Notes: a model not told the origin generated them from the letters alone. A stretch of DNA of 64,000 nt from Oceanospirillum sanctuarii (GCF_002150805.1 NZ_MTBA01000004.1:1054001-1118000), one strand, 5' to 3'. Shown: positions 35,894-46,296, numbered from the stretch's first letter. Translations and numbers: made by a program.

Positions 35894-37147
35894 ATGGAAA
35901 TTTTTGAGCAGTGGGAATCCGAGATCCGGGGCTACTCCCGGGCCTATCCAACGGTGTTTGCTTCGGCATCCAACGCCCGACAGGTCGATGAGCAAGGCAA
36001 AAGCTATATCGATTTTTTCGCCGGTGCCGGGGTACTCAACTTCGGTCACAACAATCCCCGTATGAAACAGGCGCTAATCGACTTTATTCAGGCCGATGGC
36101 GTTGCCCACAGTCTGGATATGAGCACCACGGTAAAGCGTGAGTTTATCAGCGCTTTCGCCGAAACCATCCTCAAACCCCGTCAGATGAATTACAAAATGC
36201 AGTTTATGGGGCCAACCGGCACCAACTCCGTTGAGGCGGCCCTGAAACTGGCTCGACGGGTTACCGGTCGTCACCATGTTGTCGCTTTTAGCCAAGGATT
36301 TCACGGCATGACCCTTGGTGCACTGGCCTGTACTGCCAATCAATACTTCCGCAATGCTGCGGGGGTCCCTCTCAACAACGTCAGCCACGCTCCTTTTGAA
36401 ACCAATTTGGGCTGTGGCTCCGGCTGTATGAAAACCCTGCGCGAAGGTTTTGAAAATAGCTCCAGCGGCTTCGAGCCTCCTGCCGCTTTTATCGTCGAAA
36501 CCATTCAGGCCGAAGGTGGCGTCAATATCGCCAGCGAAGCCTGGCTGATGGAGCTGCAACAACTGGCGAAAGATCTGGGCTCACTGCTGATTATCGATGA
36601 GATTCAGGTGGGCTGTGGCCGCACGGGCAGCTACTTCAGCTTTGATAAGACAGGGCTCGATCCGGACATTATCTGTCTGGCTAAAGGCATTGGTGGCTTC
36701 GGTACGCCACTGGCTATGAATCTGGTGAAACCGGAACATGACGCCCACTGGCAACCGGGAGAGCATACCGGAACCTTCCGCGGACAGGGTTTCTCCTTTG
36801 TCGCCGGTCGCGAAGCCTTGCGTTATTTCGAAGATAACGCCCTGATGGATCTGACCACTGAACGCGGCCTGATGATCGCGGGTCGTTTGGCAGAGATCGC
36901 TGCCCGTTACCCTAACTTCTCCTCAAGGGGTAAAGGCATGATTCAGGCGCTGGATACCAAAGATGGCGATGCTGCCAAGGCGATTGCCAAAACCTGTTTT
37001 GAATCCGGTCTGTTAGTCGGCCCATGCGGTGTCGGTGGTCAGGTCATTAAACTGATCCCGCCGCTGACCATTCCCGATGATGATCTGGAAGAAGGCCTGC
37101 AAACTCTGGAACGCTCAGTTGCCACAGTGATGGAGGGTCGCGCATGA
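35894..37147 (+). CDS. doeD: Diaminobutyrate-2-oxoglutarate aminotransferase, ectoine catabolism (DoeD)
   Basis: DoeD transaminates 2,4-diaminobutyrate to aspartate 4-semialdehyde. The 417-residue class III aminotransferase has FFAGAGVLNFGHNNP, the glycine-rich FMGPTGTNSVEAALKLARR, FHGMTLGALACTAN, LIIDEIQVGCGRTGSYF (PLP Asp) and the Schiff-base Lys in IICLAKGIGGFGTPLAM. It resembles EctB, which runs the reverse reaction in ectoine synthesis, but its neighbours doeA and doeC place it in breakdown. Its stop overlaps the doeA start by four bases (ATGA). Confidence 0.85.
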   Translation: MEIFEQWESEIRGYSRAYPTVFASASNARQVDEQGKSYIDFFAGAGVLNFGHNNPRMKQALIDFIQADGVAHSLDMSTTVKREFISAFAETILKPRQMNYKMQFMGPTGTNSVEAALKLARRVTGRHHVVAFSQGFHGMTLGALACTANQYFRNAAGVPLNNVSHAPFETNLGCGSGCMKTLREGFENSSSGFEPPAAFIVETIQAEGGVNIASEAWLMELQQLAKDLGSLLIIDEIQVGCGRTGSYFSFDKTGLDPDIICLAKGIGGFGTPLAMNLVKPEHDAHWQPGEHTGTFRGQGFSFVAGREALRYFEDNALMDLTTERGLMIAGRLAEIAARYPNFSSRGKGMIQALDTKDGDAAKAIAKTCFESGLLVGPCGVGGQVIKLIPPLTIPDDDLEEGLQTLERSVATVMEGRA

Positions 37148-38451
37148 AACAGAGAGATGATATGACCTTTCCGTTTGCTGAATACGAGCGCCGGTTAAGC
37201 GACCTCCGCCAGCGTATGGCCAAGCGGCTTCTGGATGCTGTGATTATCACGGACCCGGAAAACCTGATGTATCTGACCGACTATCAGACGACAGGCTACT
37301 CCTACTTTCAGGCACTGGTGATTCCGCTGGAAGACGAACCCTTTATGATCACCCGCAAGATGGAAGAATCGAACATTCACGCCCGTACCTGGGTGGAGAA
37401 AACCCGCCCCTATCCGGACACAGGTGATGCGATCCAGATGCTGATCGAATCCCTGCGGGAGTTTGGTCTCTCCAATAAGGTGCTGGGTTACGAGCGCAAC
37501 AGCTACTTCTTCCCCGCCTATCATCAGGACTACCTGCATACCGCTTTTACCGAAGGTCGGCTGATGGATTGCTTCGGTATTGTCGAAGAGGGTCGCGCCT
37601 GCAAATCGGAAGTGGAACTGGAGATCATGCGCATCGCAGCCAAAGCGACCGTCGCCGGTATGCGTGCAGGTTTTGATGCTGTTCATCCCGGCGTTACCGA
37701 AAATGAGATTGGCGCAGCGATCAGCGAGGCGATGTTCCGTGCTGGCGGCGAACCACCTGCAGTCATGCCCTACGTTACCTCCGGCCCCCGCACCATGATC
37801 GGCCACGCCACCTGGGAAGGTCGCAAGGTGCAGGCCAGTGAACACGTCTTTCTGGAAGTGGGCGGCTGCTATCGTCGTTATCACACCGCCATGATGCGAA
37901 CCGTCATCTGCGGTGAACTGAGCGATTCTATGTACAAGGCTCAGGAGACAATGAAAAATGCCCTCAAACATGTTCGGGCAGAACTGAGACCGGGCATGAC
38001 CGTCTCCGATGCGGACAATCTGGTGCGCACCATAATTACCGATAACGATGTCGGGGCCCGCCTGATCACACGCTCCGGCTACTCCATCGGCATCGCCTTC
38101 CCGCCAAGCTGGGACGAAGGCTATATCATCAGTCTGAAGCAGGGTGACAGTACCATTCTGGAACCCGGCATGACCTTTCATATCATCCCCTGGATGTGGG
38201 GCGTTGATGGTGACAAAACCTGCGGTATCTCAGACAGCATCTACATCACAGATAGCGGATGTGCGTCCTTCTTTGACGGCATGGAGGAGGACTTTGTCAT
38301 CAAGCCTGAAACAGAAATCAAAGACGTCATCAGCACCTTCCCCACTGAAAATGCCCAGAAGACAGTGCAGGCTTTGAAGAGCGTAAAACAGGAGAAAAAC
38401 AAAAAGAGCAGCAGCAAAAACCATAGCGCAAAGAAATCACAAGGAGTCTGA
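37144..38451 (+). CDS. doeA: Ectoine hydrolase DoeA
   Basis: DoeA opens the ectoine ring to N-alpha-acetyl-2,4-diaminobutyrate. The 435-residue protein has an M24 creatinase/prolidase-like fold: an N-terminal creatinase domain (residues 8-165, NLMYLTDYQTTGYSYFQALV) and a pita-bread C-terminal domain (VTSGPRTMIGHATWEGR, HTAMMRTVICGEL, GYSIGIAFPPSWDEGYIISL). This RSGYSIGIAFPP-type segment is seen in ectoine hydrolases. The tail is unusually lysine- and serine-rich (about residues 405-435). It overlaps doeD by four bases and is followed after one base by doeC, so the three are one operon. GGAGGG precedes the ATG. Confidence 0.88.
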   Translation: MKQRDDMTFPFAEYERRLSDLRQRMAKRLLDAVIITDPENLMYLTDYQTTGYSYFQALVIPLEDEPFMITRKMEESNIHARTWVEKTRPYPDTGDAIQMLIESLREFGLSNKVLGYERNSYFFPAYHQDYLHTAFTEGRLMDCFGIVEEGRACKSEVELEIMRIAAKATVAGMRAGFDAVHPGVTENEIGAAISEAMFRAGGEPPAVMPYVTSGPRTMIGHATWEGRKVQASEHVFLEVGGCYRRYHTAMMRTVICGELSDSMYKAQETMKNALKHVRAELRPGMTVSDADNLVRTIITDNDVGARLITRSGYSIGIAFPPSWDEGYIISLKQGDSTILEPGMTFHIIPWMWGVDGDKTCGISDSIYITDSGCASFFDGMEEDFVIKPETEIKDVISTFPTENAQKTVQALKSVKQEKNKKSSSKNHSAKKSQGV

Positions 38452-38452
38452 T

Positions 38453-39823
38453 ATGTTTACTGTTATCAATCCAACAACAGGTCAGCCCCTTTATCAGAAA
38501 CCCTTACTCACTCCTGACGAGATGGAACATAAAATTCAGGCCTCTTTTGAAGCCTGGCAGCTTTGGCGCCAGCGTAGCTTTAAAGAACGCGCAGACGTGC
38601 TGATCCGTGTTGCCCGCATGATGCGGGAAAGCGTCGATATGCTAGCGATGCCGATGACCGAAGAGATGGGCAAACCCATTAAAGAAGCCCGGGCAGAGGT
38701 ATTAAAAGCCGCCTGGTGTGCAGAACATTATGCCGAGCATGCTGAGGAGTATCTGAGCGCTAAAACCCTGCCTTCTGATGCTTCTCACAGTTATGTGCAG
38801 CATCTTCCGCTGGGGCCGGTTCTTGGAGTTCTGCCCTGGAACGCCCCCTTCTGGCTGGCATTTCGGTTTTGTGCACCGGCACTCATGGCAGGTAATACCT
38901 GCCTGATGAAGCATGATCCCCATGTGCCCGGCTGTGCCGAAGCGATCGCCGGTCTCTTTACGCAGGCAGGCGTGCCGGAAAACATCATGCAGAACCTGCC
39001 GTTGCAGACGCCGGATGTGGAAGCCGCTATTCGCCATCCGAGGGTTCAGGCAGTTTCCTTTACCGGTTCGGGTAAAGCTGGCGGCATCGTGGCTTCCATA
39101 GCTGCATCTGAGATTAAACCTTCCGTGCTGGAACTCGGTGGCTCTGACCCTGCCATCGTGCTGGCAGATGCAGATCTTGAAGCGGCAGCCGATGCCATTG
39201 CTCTATCACGCATTATCAATGCCGGTCAGTCCTGTATCGCTGCTAAACGCATCATTGTGGAAGAGAGCGTGCATGATGGCTTTGTGGATAAGTTAAAGCT
39301 GCGTCTGGAGAAACTTCAGATGGGTGATCCGAAGGAGGAAACCACTGATATCGGCCCTATCGCCCGTAAAGACCTGAGAGACAATCTTGATCGTCAGGTT
39401 AGGCAAACGCTGGATGCCGGAGCGCAATGCTTACTCGGCGGTAAGGTTCCGGATCGTGAGGGTTTTTTCTATCCGGTAACGCTGCTCACAGGTGTCACCA
39501 ACGGGATGCTTGCCTGTCAGGAGGAAACCTTCGGGCCAATTGCCGTGGTGTTGAAAGCCGCAGATGCCGACGAAGCGCTCCGGATCGCCAATGATACTGA
39601 GTACGGTCTTGCCGCCTCCGTCTGGACGGAAACCAAACGTGGTGAATCCATTGCCCGGGAGATCATGGCGGGTCAGGTCGTAGTGAACGGTATCGTCAAG
39701 ACCGACCCCCGCCTGCCAAGTGGCGGCATTAAACGCTCAGGCTTCGGCCGGGAATTAGGTCCCCACGGCATCATGGAGTTTGTGAACACTCAGCAGGTTT
39801 GGGTCGGCCCCAAAACAGAATAA
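38453..39823 (+). CDS. doeC: Aspartate-semialdehyde dehydrogenase of ectoine catabolism (DoeC)
   Basis: DoeC oxidises aspartate 4-semialdehyde to aspartate, completing the conversion of ectoine to a TCA-linked amino acid. The 456-residue protein belongs to the ALDH superfamily with VLGVLPWNAPFWLAFRF, the catalytic Glu in LELGGSDPAIVL, the catalytic Cys in NAGQSCIAAKRII and QEETFGPIAVVL; by itself it looks like a succinate-semialdehyde dehydrogenase (GabD/Sad type). It is the last gene, with AAGGAG before the ATG and a strong terminator 67 bases after the stop. Confidence 0.87.
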   Translation: MFTVINPTTGQPLYQKPLLTPDEMEHKIQASFEAWQLWRQRSFKERADVLIRVARMMRESVDMLAMPMTEEMGKPIKEARAEVLKAAWCAEHYAEHAEEYLSAKTLPSDASHSYVQHLPLGPVLGVLPWNAPFWLAFRFCAPALMAGNTCLMKHDPHVPGCAEAIAGLFTQAGVPENIMQNLPLQTPDVEAAIRHPRVQAVSFTGSGKAGGIVASIAASEIKPSVLELGGSDPAIVLADADLEAAADAIALSRIINAGQSCIAAKRIIVEESVHDGFVDKLKLRLEKLQMGDPKEETTDIGPIARKDLRDNLDRQVRQTLDAGAQCLLGGKVPDREGFFYPVTLLTGVTNGMLACQEETFGPIAVVLKAADADEALRIANDTEYGLAASVWTETKRGESIAREIMAGQVVVNGIVKTDPRLPSGGIKRSGFGRELGPHGIMEFVNTQQVWVGPKTE

Positions 39824-39889
39824 AAGACGTAAGAAAAATCATAACCCACTCAATGTTTCCTCCTGGGCTTAACCATAAGCCCTCTCCTC

Positions 39890-39920
39890 CCCCGACAGGC
39901 ATTCTGTCGGGGTATTTTTT
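39890..39920 (+). terminator. Intrinsic terminator of the doeDAC operon
   Basis: A perfect nine-base-pair stem (CCCCGACAG / CTGTCGGGG), five-base loop, followed by TATTTTTT. Confidence 0.92.
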
Positions 39921-40105
39921 CAAAAACTTCCCTTTATCACGAGTCAAACTGCCTTTAACTCAAACCTGATTGCCTTAATCCAAAACCGCCTTTTGACAAA
40001 ATGTCATTAAGCAATAGCCCTGACCAGACTGATGCTGTAAGCTGCACCACCGCTTAACGCGACCCTCTTTGCAGCCTGCATTTATTCATTAAGAGAACAT
40101 CTTCT

Positions 40106-41569
40106 ATGAGCTTTGCCTCTCTGGGCTTATCGGCCCCTATTCTTGCCGCCGTTAGCGAGCAAGGTTACGAAACACCTTCCCCGATTCAGGCCCAGGCAAT
40201 TCCACCTGTGATTGCAGGTAAAGATGTCATGGCAGCTGCACAGACAGGTACCGGTAAAACCGCTGGCTTCACCCTTCCTCTGCTGGAAGTGCTAAGCCGG
40301 GGCCAACAGACCAAGGGCAATCAGGTACGCGCCCTGATCCTGACGCCAACCCGTGAGCTGGCCGCTCAGGTGAGTGAGAGCGTTGAGCAGTACAGCACCC
40401 ATCTGCCGATCCGCAGCACTGTGGTCTTTGGTGGCGTGAAGATCAATCCGCAAATCAGTCGTCTGCGTCAGGGTTGCGATATTCTGGTGGCAACACCGGG
40501 TCGTCTGCTGGATCTGTATCAGCAGGGTGCCGTGCGCTTTAATCATCTGGAAGTGCTGGTACTGGATGAAGCTGATCGCATGCTGGATATGGGCTTTATT
40601 CACGATATTCGTAAAATCCTCGCGATTTTGCCGGCAAAACGTCAGAACCTCATGTTCTCGGCAACCTTCTCCGATGATATCCGCAAGCTGGCTAAAGGCA
40701 TTGTGAACAACCCCGTTGAGGTTTCGGTAACCCCGGCAAACTCAACGGCAAAAACCGTTAAGCAGTGGATCAGCCCGGTGGATAAAAACCGCAAACCTGC
40801 CCTGCTGTCCCATTTGATCAAAAGTGAAAACTGGAATCAGGTGCTGGTCTTTACCCGCACTAAACACGGCGCGAACAAACTGACCAAGGTTCTGGAGAAA
40901 AACGGTATTACTGCCGCAGCTATTCACGGCAATAAAAGTCAGGGAGCCCGAACCAAAGCACTGGCAGACTTTAAGAGCGGTGCGGTAAGTACGCTAGTGG
41001 CTACCGATATTGCGGCACGAGGTCTGGATATCGATCAGCTACCGCAGGTAGTGAACTTCGAACTGCCGAACGTACCGGAAGACTACGTACACCGTATTGG
41101 TCGAACCGGCCGCGCAGGAGCATCCGGTCAGGCGGTTTCTCTGGTCAGTGCCGATGAGTTTAAGCAGCTGAAAGATATCGAGCGTCTGATTCAGCAGAAT
41201 CTGGAACGCAATGCTGTTGCCGGATTTGAGCCAGTTAACGAACTGGGTTCCTCTCCGGCACCTCAGGCTCAGAAACCGAAAAGACCACGCCGTGCCCGCC
41301 CTCAGGGGGAGCATAAAGATGGCCAACGCTCCGGTGAAAATGCGCGCGGCCATAAACCTGCAGCTAAAAATCGTCGCCATGGCAGTAAACCGGCCAACGC
41401 CAATCAGGAAAAGGGTCGATCAGAAGCCGGGCGCAATAGTCGCAACGCAAATGGGGAGCAACGCAGTCGCCGCTCTGACGCTAATGGCAACAAACAAAGC
41501 ACAGATAACAAGCCTAAACGCAGCTTCTCGGCCAAGCCCTCTGCACCATCGCCATGGGGCAATCGCTGA
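40106..41569 (+). CDS. rhlE: DEAD-box ATP-dependent RNA helicase RhlE
   Basis: RhlE unwinds short RNA duplexes in ribosome assembly and RNA decay. The 487-residue protein has the Q motif ([23 protein letters not shown]) and motif [18 protein letters not shown]. Motif [21 protein letters not shown] and motif [12 protein letters not shown] are also present, and the RhlE-type opening without an N-terminal extension supports the name. The last about 100 residues (from [19 protein letters not shown]) are a low-complexity, basic Arg/Lys/Asn/Gln-rich tail, typical of RhlE and probably RNA-binding. Confidence 0.93.
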   Translation: MSFASLGLSAPILAAVSEQGYETPSPIQAQAIPPVIAGKDVMAAAQTGTGKTAGFTLPLLEVLSRGQQTKGNQVRALILTPTRELAAQVSESVEQYSTHLPIRSTVVFGGVKINPQISRLRQGCDILVATPGRLLDLYQQGAVRFNHLEVLVLDEADRMLDMGFIHDIRKILAILPAKRQNLMFSATFSDDIRKLAKGIVNNPVEVSVTPANSTAKTVKQWISPVDKNRKPALLSHLIKSENWNQVLVFTRTKHGANKLTKVLEKNGITAAAIHGNKSQGARTKALADFKSGAVSTLVATDIAARGLDIDQLPQVVNFELPNVPEDYVHRIGRTGRAGASGQAVSLVSADEFKQLKDIERLIQQNLERNAVAGFEPVNELGSSPAPQAQKPKRPRRARPQGEHKDGQRSGENARGHKPAAKNRRHGSKPANANQEKGRSEAGRNSRNANGEQRSRRSDANGNKQSTDNKPKRSFSAKPSAPSPWGNR

Positions 41570-41894
41570 TCATTTCTCAGCGCTTTGACTCTCACACCAA
41601 AAATGCTCCTTCGGGGGCATTTTTTTCGCCTAGAGATCGGGTGCTCACTTTATTACCTCAAACCTGTCTCAGCTCTTCTGTCTCGGCTCTCTTCCCCCCT
41701 TACTCCACACCCCCTACTCCACAACCCAGTCTCCAATCCTCTTCACATTATTTCTTCTCAACTCCAATTCTCGGACGACAGGAGGATAAAACCAGAGAAA
41801 AGTGATCAGGTTTTCGTTTTCTGGCGTACGCTGATGGAAGCCCCCATCAATCCGATGAAGCCAATTCCGAAACGACCCTAACGAGGTAACCGAT
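41570..41894 (+). other. Intergenic region with terminator and pyrimidine-rich stretch
   Basis: After the rhlE terminator, positions about 41640-41770 are strongly pyrimidine-rich and G-poor (C-rich runs such as TCTTCCCCCCTTACTCC). This is the pattern of Rho utilisation sites. Open frames across it show no protein character. Confidence 0.45.
41597..41626 (+). terminator. Intrinsic terminator of rhlE
   Basis: AAATGCTCC, loop TTCG, GGGGGCATT and a run of seven T. Confidence 0.85.
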
Positions 41895-42674
41895 ATGACT
41901 GCTCTGCCCTTACGCCAGTTACTCCTTCTGTTACTTGGCGCTAGCGTGATCCTGACAATGACACTTCCGGCTCAGGCCGCCAGTGGAAAAGATGTAGTTT
42001 ATAAGGTTCGGGGTGAAGCCTACGAAGGCTATTACATGCCTGCGGCCCGAATGTCATCTTCAGCGCCTTTGGTACTGCTGATCCATGACTGGGATGGCCT
42101 GACCGACTATGAAAAACAGAGAGCCAAAATGCTCTCCGATCAGGGCTATAACGTCTTTGCAGCCGACCTGTTCGGACAGGGCGTACGTCCGACCGAAGTA
42201 AAAGATAAACGTCAGCACACCGGTGAGCTCTACAAAGACAGAGAAAAAATGCGCGCTCTGATGATGGGCGCTATGAAAGCGGCTGCCAAGCAAGGGGCCG
42301 ATACCGATAATTCAGTGGCCATGGGTTACTGCTTCGGTGGGGCTGCAGTTCTGGAGCTGGCCCGTTCAGGTGCTGACTTTAAAGGCTTTGCGACCTTTCA
42401 CGGCGGCCTGAAAACACCTGAAGGCCAGGACTATGCCAAAGCTAAAGGTAAAATTCTGGTGATGCACGGCAGTGCAGACAGCGCGATTCCCATGGAGCAG
42501 TTTGCCCAACTGACCAATGAGCTGGAAGCCGCTAAGATCGATCATGAAATGATCACCTACAGTGGCGCGCCTCATGCCTTTACCGTATTTGGCTCCGGTC
42601 GCTATCAGGAAGTGGCTGACAAGCAGTCCTGGAAACGCTTCAGCGACTTTCTGGATGAAATGACAGCCAACTGA
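41895..42674 (+). CDS. Exported dienelactone hydrolase-family protein
   Basis: The 259-residue protein has a signal peptide (LLLLLLGASVILTMTLPAQA, cleaved near residue 29) and then the DLH fold: LVLLIHDWDGLTDYEKQRA, the nucleophile Cys in AMGYCFGGAAVLEL (about residue 143), the Asp in LVMHGSADSAIP and the His in YSGAPHAFTVFG. Thus the Cys-Asp-His triad of dienelactone hydrolases is intact, but this periplasmic subgroup acts on unknown esters or lactones. AGGT precedes the ATG. It is followed by a terminator shared with the convergent ytfJ. Confidence 0.88.
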   Translation: MTALPLRQLLLLLLGASVILTMTLPAQAASGKDVVYKVRGEAYEGYYMPAARMSSSAPLVLLIHDWDGLTDYEKQRAKMLSDQGYNVFAADLFGQGVRPTEVKDKRQHTGELYKDREKMRALMMGAMKAAAKQGADTDNSVAMGYCFGGAAVLELARSGADFKGFATFHGGLKTPEGQDYAKAKGKILVMHGSADSAIPMEQFAQLTNELEAAKIDHEMITYSGAPHAFTVFGSGRYQEVADKQSWKRFSDFLDEMTAN

Positions 42675-42726
42675 TCTTCTATAACGAGCTAACCAGTTAG
42701 CCTGATATCAATCTCTCATATAGAAA

Positions 42727-42810
42727 AACCCGCTGAATCCTGGGCGAGAGGAGAAGTGGATTCAGCGGGCTATGCTCGGTTTTTCTGAGCCGTTTTTTTA
42801 TATCTCAACA
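42727..42810. terminator. Tandem terminators between the DLH gene and ytfJ
   Basis: A perfect twelve-base-pair stem (CCCGCTGAATCC / GGATTCAGCGGG, 42729-42769) is followed by T on the minus strand and serves ytfJ. A second hairpin (GCTCGG.../...TGAGC) followed by seven T on the plus strand serves the DLH gene. Confidence 0.8.
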
Positions 42811-42822
42811 GACTCGTAGCGA

Positions 42823-43437
42823 TTACTTCAGCAATGTCTGGATCAGGTCCATCACTTCCTGCTGTTCCTGATCATTCAGGGCACCGTCTTTCATCCAGCG
42901 GACGCGGTTTTCTGCATCCACCACTATAATGGCAGAGCTCTCTTCCTGAAGATCCCAGACAGAACGGGCAACCCCTTCCTGATCCAGCACCATCATCGAC
43001 CAGGGAAACTCTTCTTTACTGCTTTCCAGCTTACCTTTCACAATGCCACCGGTGCCCCAGATCGCATCATCAGTATTCACTACCGTAACCGTCTGATAAC
43101 GGTCTTTTGGCAGCTCTGCGGCTTTAATTCGGTCAATGAGGGGAGCGTTCAGCTCTTTAGCTGAGGTACGACCTGCCATATGCTGAATAACATACACCTT
43201 GCCGGTCAGTTGCTGACTCTGCCAGGGGGTATAGTGGATATCGCCGGACTGAAGTACCAGCTCACCGCCTTCCATCACACTGACAGAAGGCAGGGTTGCA
43301 TCTGTGGTTACAGAAGCATGGGCAGATACACTCAGAGTCATCAGCAATGATGCTAGGGTATTGCGGAACAGGCGGAAACAGCGTTGAGTAACGCCATTCT
43401 CAGAAACCGCCTTTAAAAACAGGGTACGCGGTGCCAT
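42823..43437 (-). CDS. ytfJ: YtfJ-family thioredoxin-fold periplasmic protein
   Basis: The 204-residue protein has a rather long signal region (hydrophobic NTLASLLMTLSVSAHA, cleaved near residue 42) and matches YtfJ along its length: GELVLQSGDIHYTPW, LTGKVYVIQHMAGRTSAKELNAPLID, LPKDRYQTVTVVNTDDAIWGTG, SAIIVVDAENRVRWMKDGAL, and the C-terminal VMDLIQTLLK. The fold is thioredoxin-like but the CxxC is absent, and its role is unknown. AGGAGA lies before the ATG. Confidence 0.9.
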   Translation of the reverse strand: MAPRTLFLKAVSENGVTQRCFRLFRNTLASLLMTLSVSAHASVTTDATLPSVSVMEGGELVLQSGDIHYTPWQSQQLTGKVYVIQHMAGRTSAKELNAPLIDRIKAAELPKDRYQTVTVVNTDDAIWGTGGIVKGKLESSKEEFPWSMMVLDQEGVARSVWDLQEESSAIIVVDAENRVRWMKDGALNDQEQQEVMDLIQTLLK

Positions 43438-43594
43438 CGATCATCTCCTTTCTTTCTTATTTTTAGCTTGGGTTATGTTGGCATCAGACCGAGAGTAAAC
43501 CAATTTCCGATAAATTCAAACAGTCGTTTGTTTTGCTTGATGGGCAAATGATGCAGGTACAGCGCATCATGATAAGAAGCATAAACTTCAGGCA

Positions 43595-43623
43595 CAAAAA
43601 AAGCCGATCATAAAGATCGGCTT
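43595..43623 (-). terminator. Intrinsic terminator of the cold-shock gene
   Basis: AAGCCGATC, loop, GATCGGCTT with seven T on the minus strand, 55 bases after the stop. Confidence 0.85.
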
Positions 43624-43678
43624 CTTCAAATTCTTGCTGCCGTTTAACAGCGAAGCAACAACTTACAGAGCAGCTATA

Positions 43679-44308
<630 letters not shown>

Positions 44309-45706
44309 TCAGTAACCGTTCAGCTGGTCGATATACTCCGGCAGGAACAGTGAGATCTGAGGCACGTAGGTGATCAGGATCAGGAAGCCCAGCAGCAGGC
44401 TCAGCCATGGCAGCGCCGCGCGGATTACCCAAACCATGCTGCGACCGGTAATACCCGCAGTTACGAACAGGTTCAGACCTACAGGTGGTGTCAGCATACC
44501 GATCTCCATGTTCACCACCATGATGATACCCAGGTGAATCGGGTCGATACCCAGCTGAGTTGCAATCGGGAACAGGATAGGTGCCATGATCAGCAGGATC
44601 GCAGATGGCTCCATAAAGTTACCTGCCGCCAGCAGCAGAATGTTCACCACAATCAGGAAGCCCCACGCAGGCAGACCCCAGCCGATAATGGTTTCCGCGA
44701 TGATGTGCGGAATACGCTCGGTAGTCAGTACGTGTGCAAACAGCATGGCGTTGGCGATGATAAACAGCAGCATCAGAGATACTTTCGCCGCATCCAGTAC
44801 CACACGTTTTACTTCTTCGTCGAAGAACGACTTAGGCAATGCGATACCGATCTGAGCCAGGTTACGTACCACACAGGAAGCCAGAGCTTCACCTTCATAG
44901 CGCCATGGCTTGTCTTTCAGCGGGCCCATATCACGGTAACCGAATACCGCAACCAGGAAGGCATAAACCGCAGCAACTGCCGCTGCTTCAGTCGGACTAG
45001 CCACGCCACCATAGATAGAACCCAGAACGATCACGATCAGCATCAGACCGCCCATAGCGATGGCACCGGAGCGGAACAGCGCACGGAAACCCGGGAATGG
45101 CTGAGCCGGGAAATTCTTGATACGCGCCACGATGTAGATAGCGATCATCAGAATGCCGCCCATCATCAGACCCGGAATCATACCGGCCATAAACATACGG
45201 GCTGCAGATACTTCTGTCGCAGCTGCATAAACCAGCATCACGATAGAAGGCGGAATCAGAATACCCAGAGTACCGGCGTTAGCGATAACGCCCGCCGCAA
45301 AGCTTTCCGGGTAACCGGCACGAACCATACCGGCAATTACGATGGTACCGATCGCCGCAACAGTCGCAGGAGATGAACCGGATACCGCAGCAAACAGCAT
45401 ACAGGCCATAACAGAAGCCATTGCCAGACCACCTTTTACGTGGCCGATACTGTCTACTGCAAAGTTAATCAGACGTTTTGCCACACCACCGGTGGACAGG
45501 AATGCAGACGACAGAATAAAGAATGGAATCGCCAGCAGGGTGTAGTGGTGAGACAGCGCTTCAAACAGTTTCAGCGCAATCGATGCCAGGGAATCATCCG
45601 AAAACATCAGAATCGTGCCCACACTGGACAGACCCAGTGCTACGGCAATTGGCATACCCAGGAAGATACAGCCAAACAGGATCAGGAAAAGTACAGCGAT
45701 TGTCAT
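44309..45706 (-). CDS. dctM: TRAP dicarboxylate transporter large permease DctM
   Basis: The 465-residue integral membrane protein has about thirteen hydrophobic segments and the DctM signatures GCIFLGMPIAVALGLSS, GGVAKRLINFAVDSIGHVKGGLAMASVMACMLFAAVSGSSPATVAAIG (the conserved SGSSPAT region), GTLGILIPPSIVMLVYAA and GMLTPPVGLNLFV. It forms the Na+-coupled transport core with DctQ. It overlaps the dctQ stop by four bases (ATGA), so the two are translationally coupled. Confidence 0.95.
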   Translation of the reverse strand: MTIAVLFLILFGCIFLGMPIAVALGLSSVGTILMFSDDSLASIALKLFEALSHHYTLLAIPFFILSSAFLSTGGVAKRLINFAVDSIGHVKGGLAMASVMACMLFAAVSGSSPATVAAIGTIVIAGMVRAGYPESFAAGVIANAGTLGILIPPSIVMLVYAAATEVSAARMFMAGMIPGLMMGGILMIAIYIVARIKNFPAQPFPGFRALFRSGAIAMGGLMLIVIVLGSIYGGVASPTEAAAVAAVYAFLVAVFGYRDMGPLKDKPWRYEGEALASCVVRNLAQIGIALPKSFFDEEVKRVVLDAAKVSLMLLFIIANAMLFAHVLTTERIPHIIAETIIGWGLPAWGFLIVVNILLLAAGNFMEPSAILLIMAPILFPIATQLGIDPIHLGIIMVVNMEIGMLTPPVGLNLFVTAGITGRSMVWVIRAALPWLSLLLGFLILITYVPQISLFLPEYIDQLNGY

Positions 45707-46296
45707 TTGTCTGCTCCTGGTTTATCAGAATCATTAGCAGCTTTTTCAGCTTTAGCGTTATCAGCAGCTTCCTGTAGCTCTTCAGCCAGGTGCATACTGT
45801 CTTTACCTTCATCTGCCAGATGGAAACCGTCTTTCTTACCGGTCAGTATGCCCCAGCCCAGTTCAGCAAAGCGGATCACCAGCAGTACAAAACCCACCGG
45901 CATAATCATCATCGCCATCCACTTAGGAACCGCGATATCTTCCATCTCAATACCGATCATGTGCATCAGCTGCAGATAGTCCCACGAACCCAGCAGGAAC
46001 AGAGCGCAGTAAACAAAACACAGAGCGATTGCTACCAGGCCAGCCAGACGACGCAGCGGCTCCGGCAGAAGTTTTACAACAACATCTACCCCGATATGCG
46101 CACCGATACGCACCCCGTAAGAGGCACCGAACAGTACAAACCATGCAGAAGTGTAAAGAGTTGCTTCCTGAATCCAGATCACGCCGGTGTTAAATACGAA
46201 GCGCATAACCACTTCGGCAAATACCAGCAGGGTCATGGCGACCAGCAAGAGAGCAACGATGTTCTCTTCAAGTTTATGAATGAAACGTACAACCAT
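45703..46296 (-). CDS. dctQ: TRAP dicarboxylate transporter small permease DctQ
   Basis: The 197-residue protein has four hydrophobic helices and DctQ hallmarks (ALLLVAMTLLVFAEVVMRFVF, WIQEATLYTSAWFVLFGASYGVRIGAHIGVDV). Its C-terminal tail is hydrophilic and charged (about residues 150-197), longer than in many DctQ. It lies between dctP, 244 bases upstream, and the overlapping dctM. Confidence 0.93.
   Translation of the reverse strand: MVVRFIHKLEENIVALLLVAMTLLVFAEVVMRFVFNTGVIWIQEATLYTSAWFVLFGASYGVRIGAHIGVDVVVKLLPEPLRRLAGLVAIALCFVYCALFLLGSWDYLQLMHMIGIEMEDIAVPKWMAMMIMPVGFVLLVIRFAELGWGILTGKKDGFHLADEGKDSMHLAEELQEAADNAKAEKAANDSDKPGADK

Noticed and set aside
41585-41881. 98-codon plus-strand frame in the pyrimidine-rich stretch after rhlE
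   Set aside because: Composition reflects the C/T-rich DNA; it starts inside the terminator and has no protein pattern.
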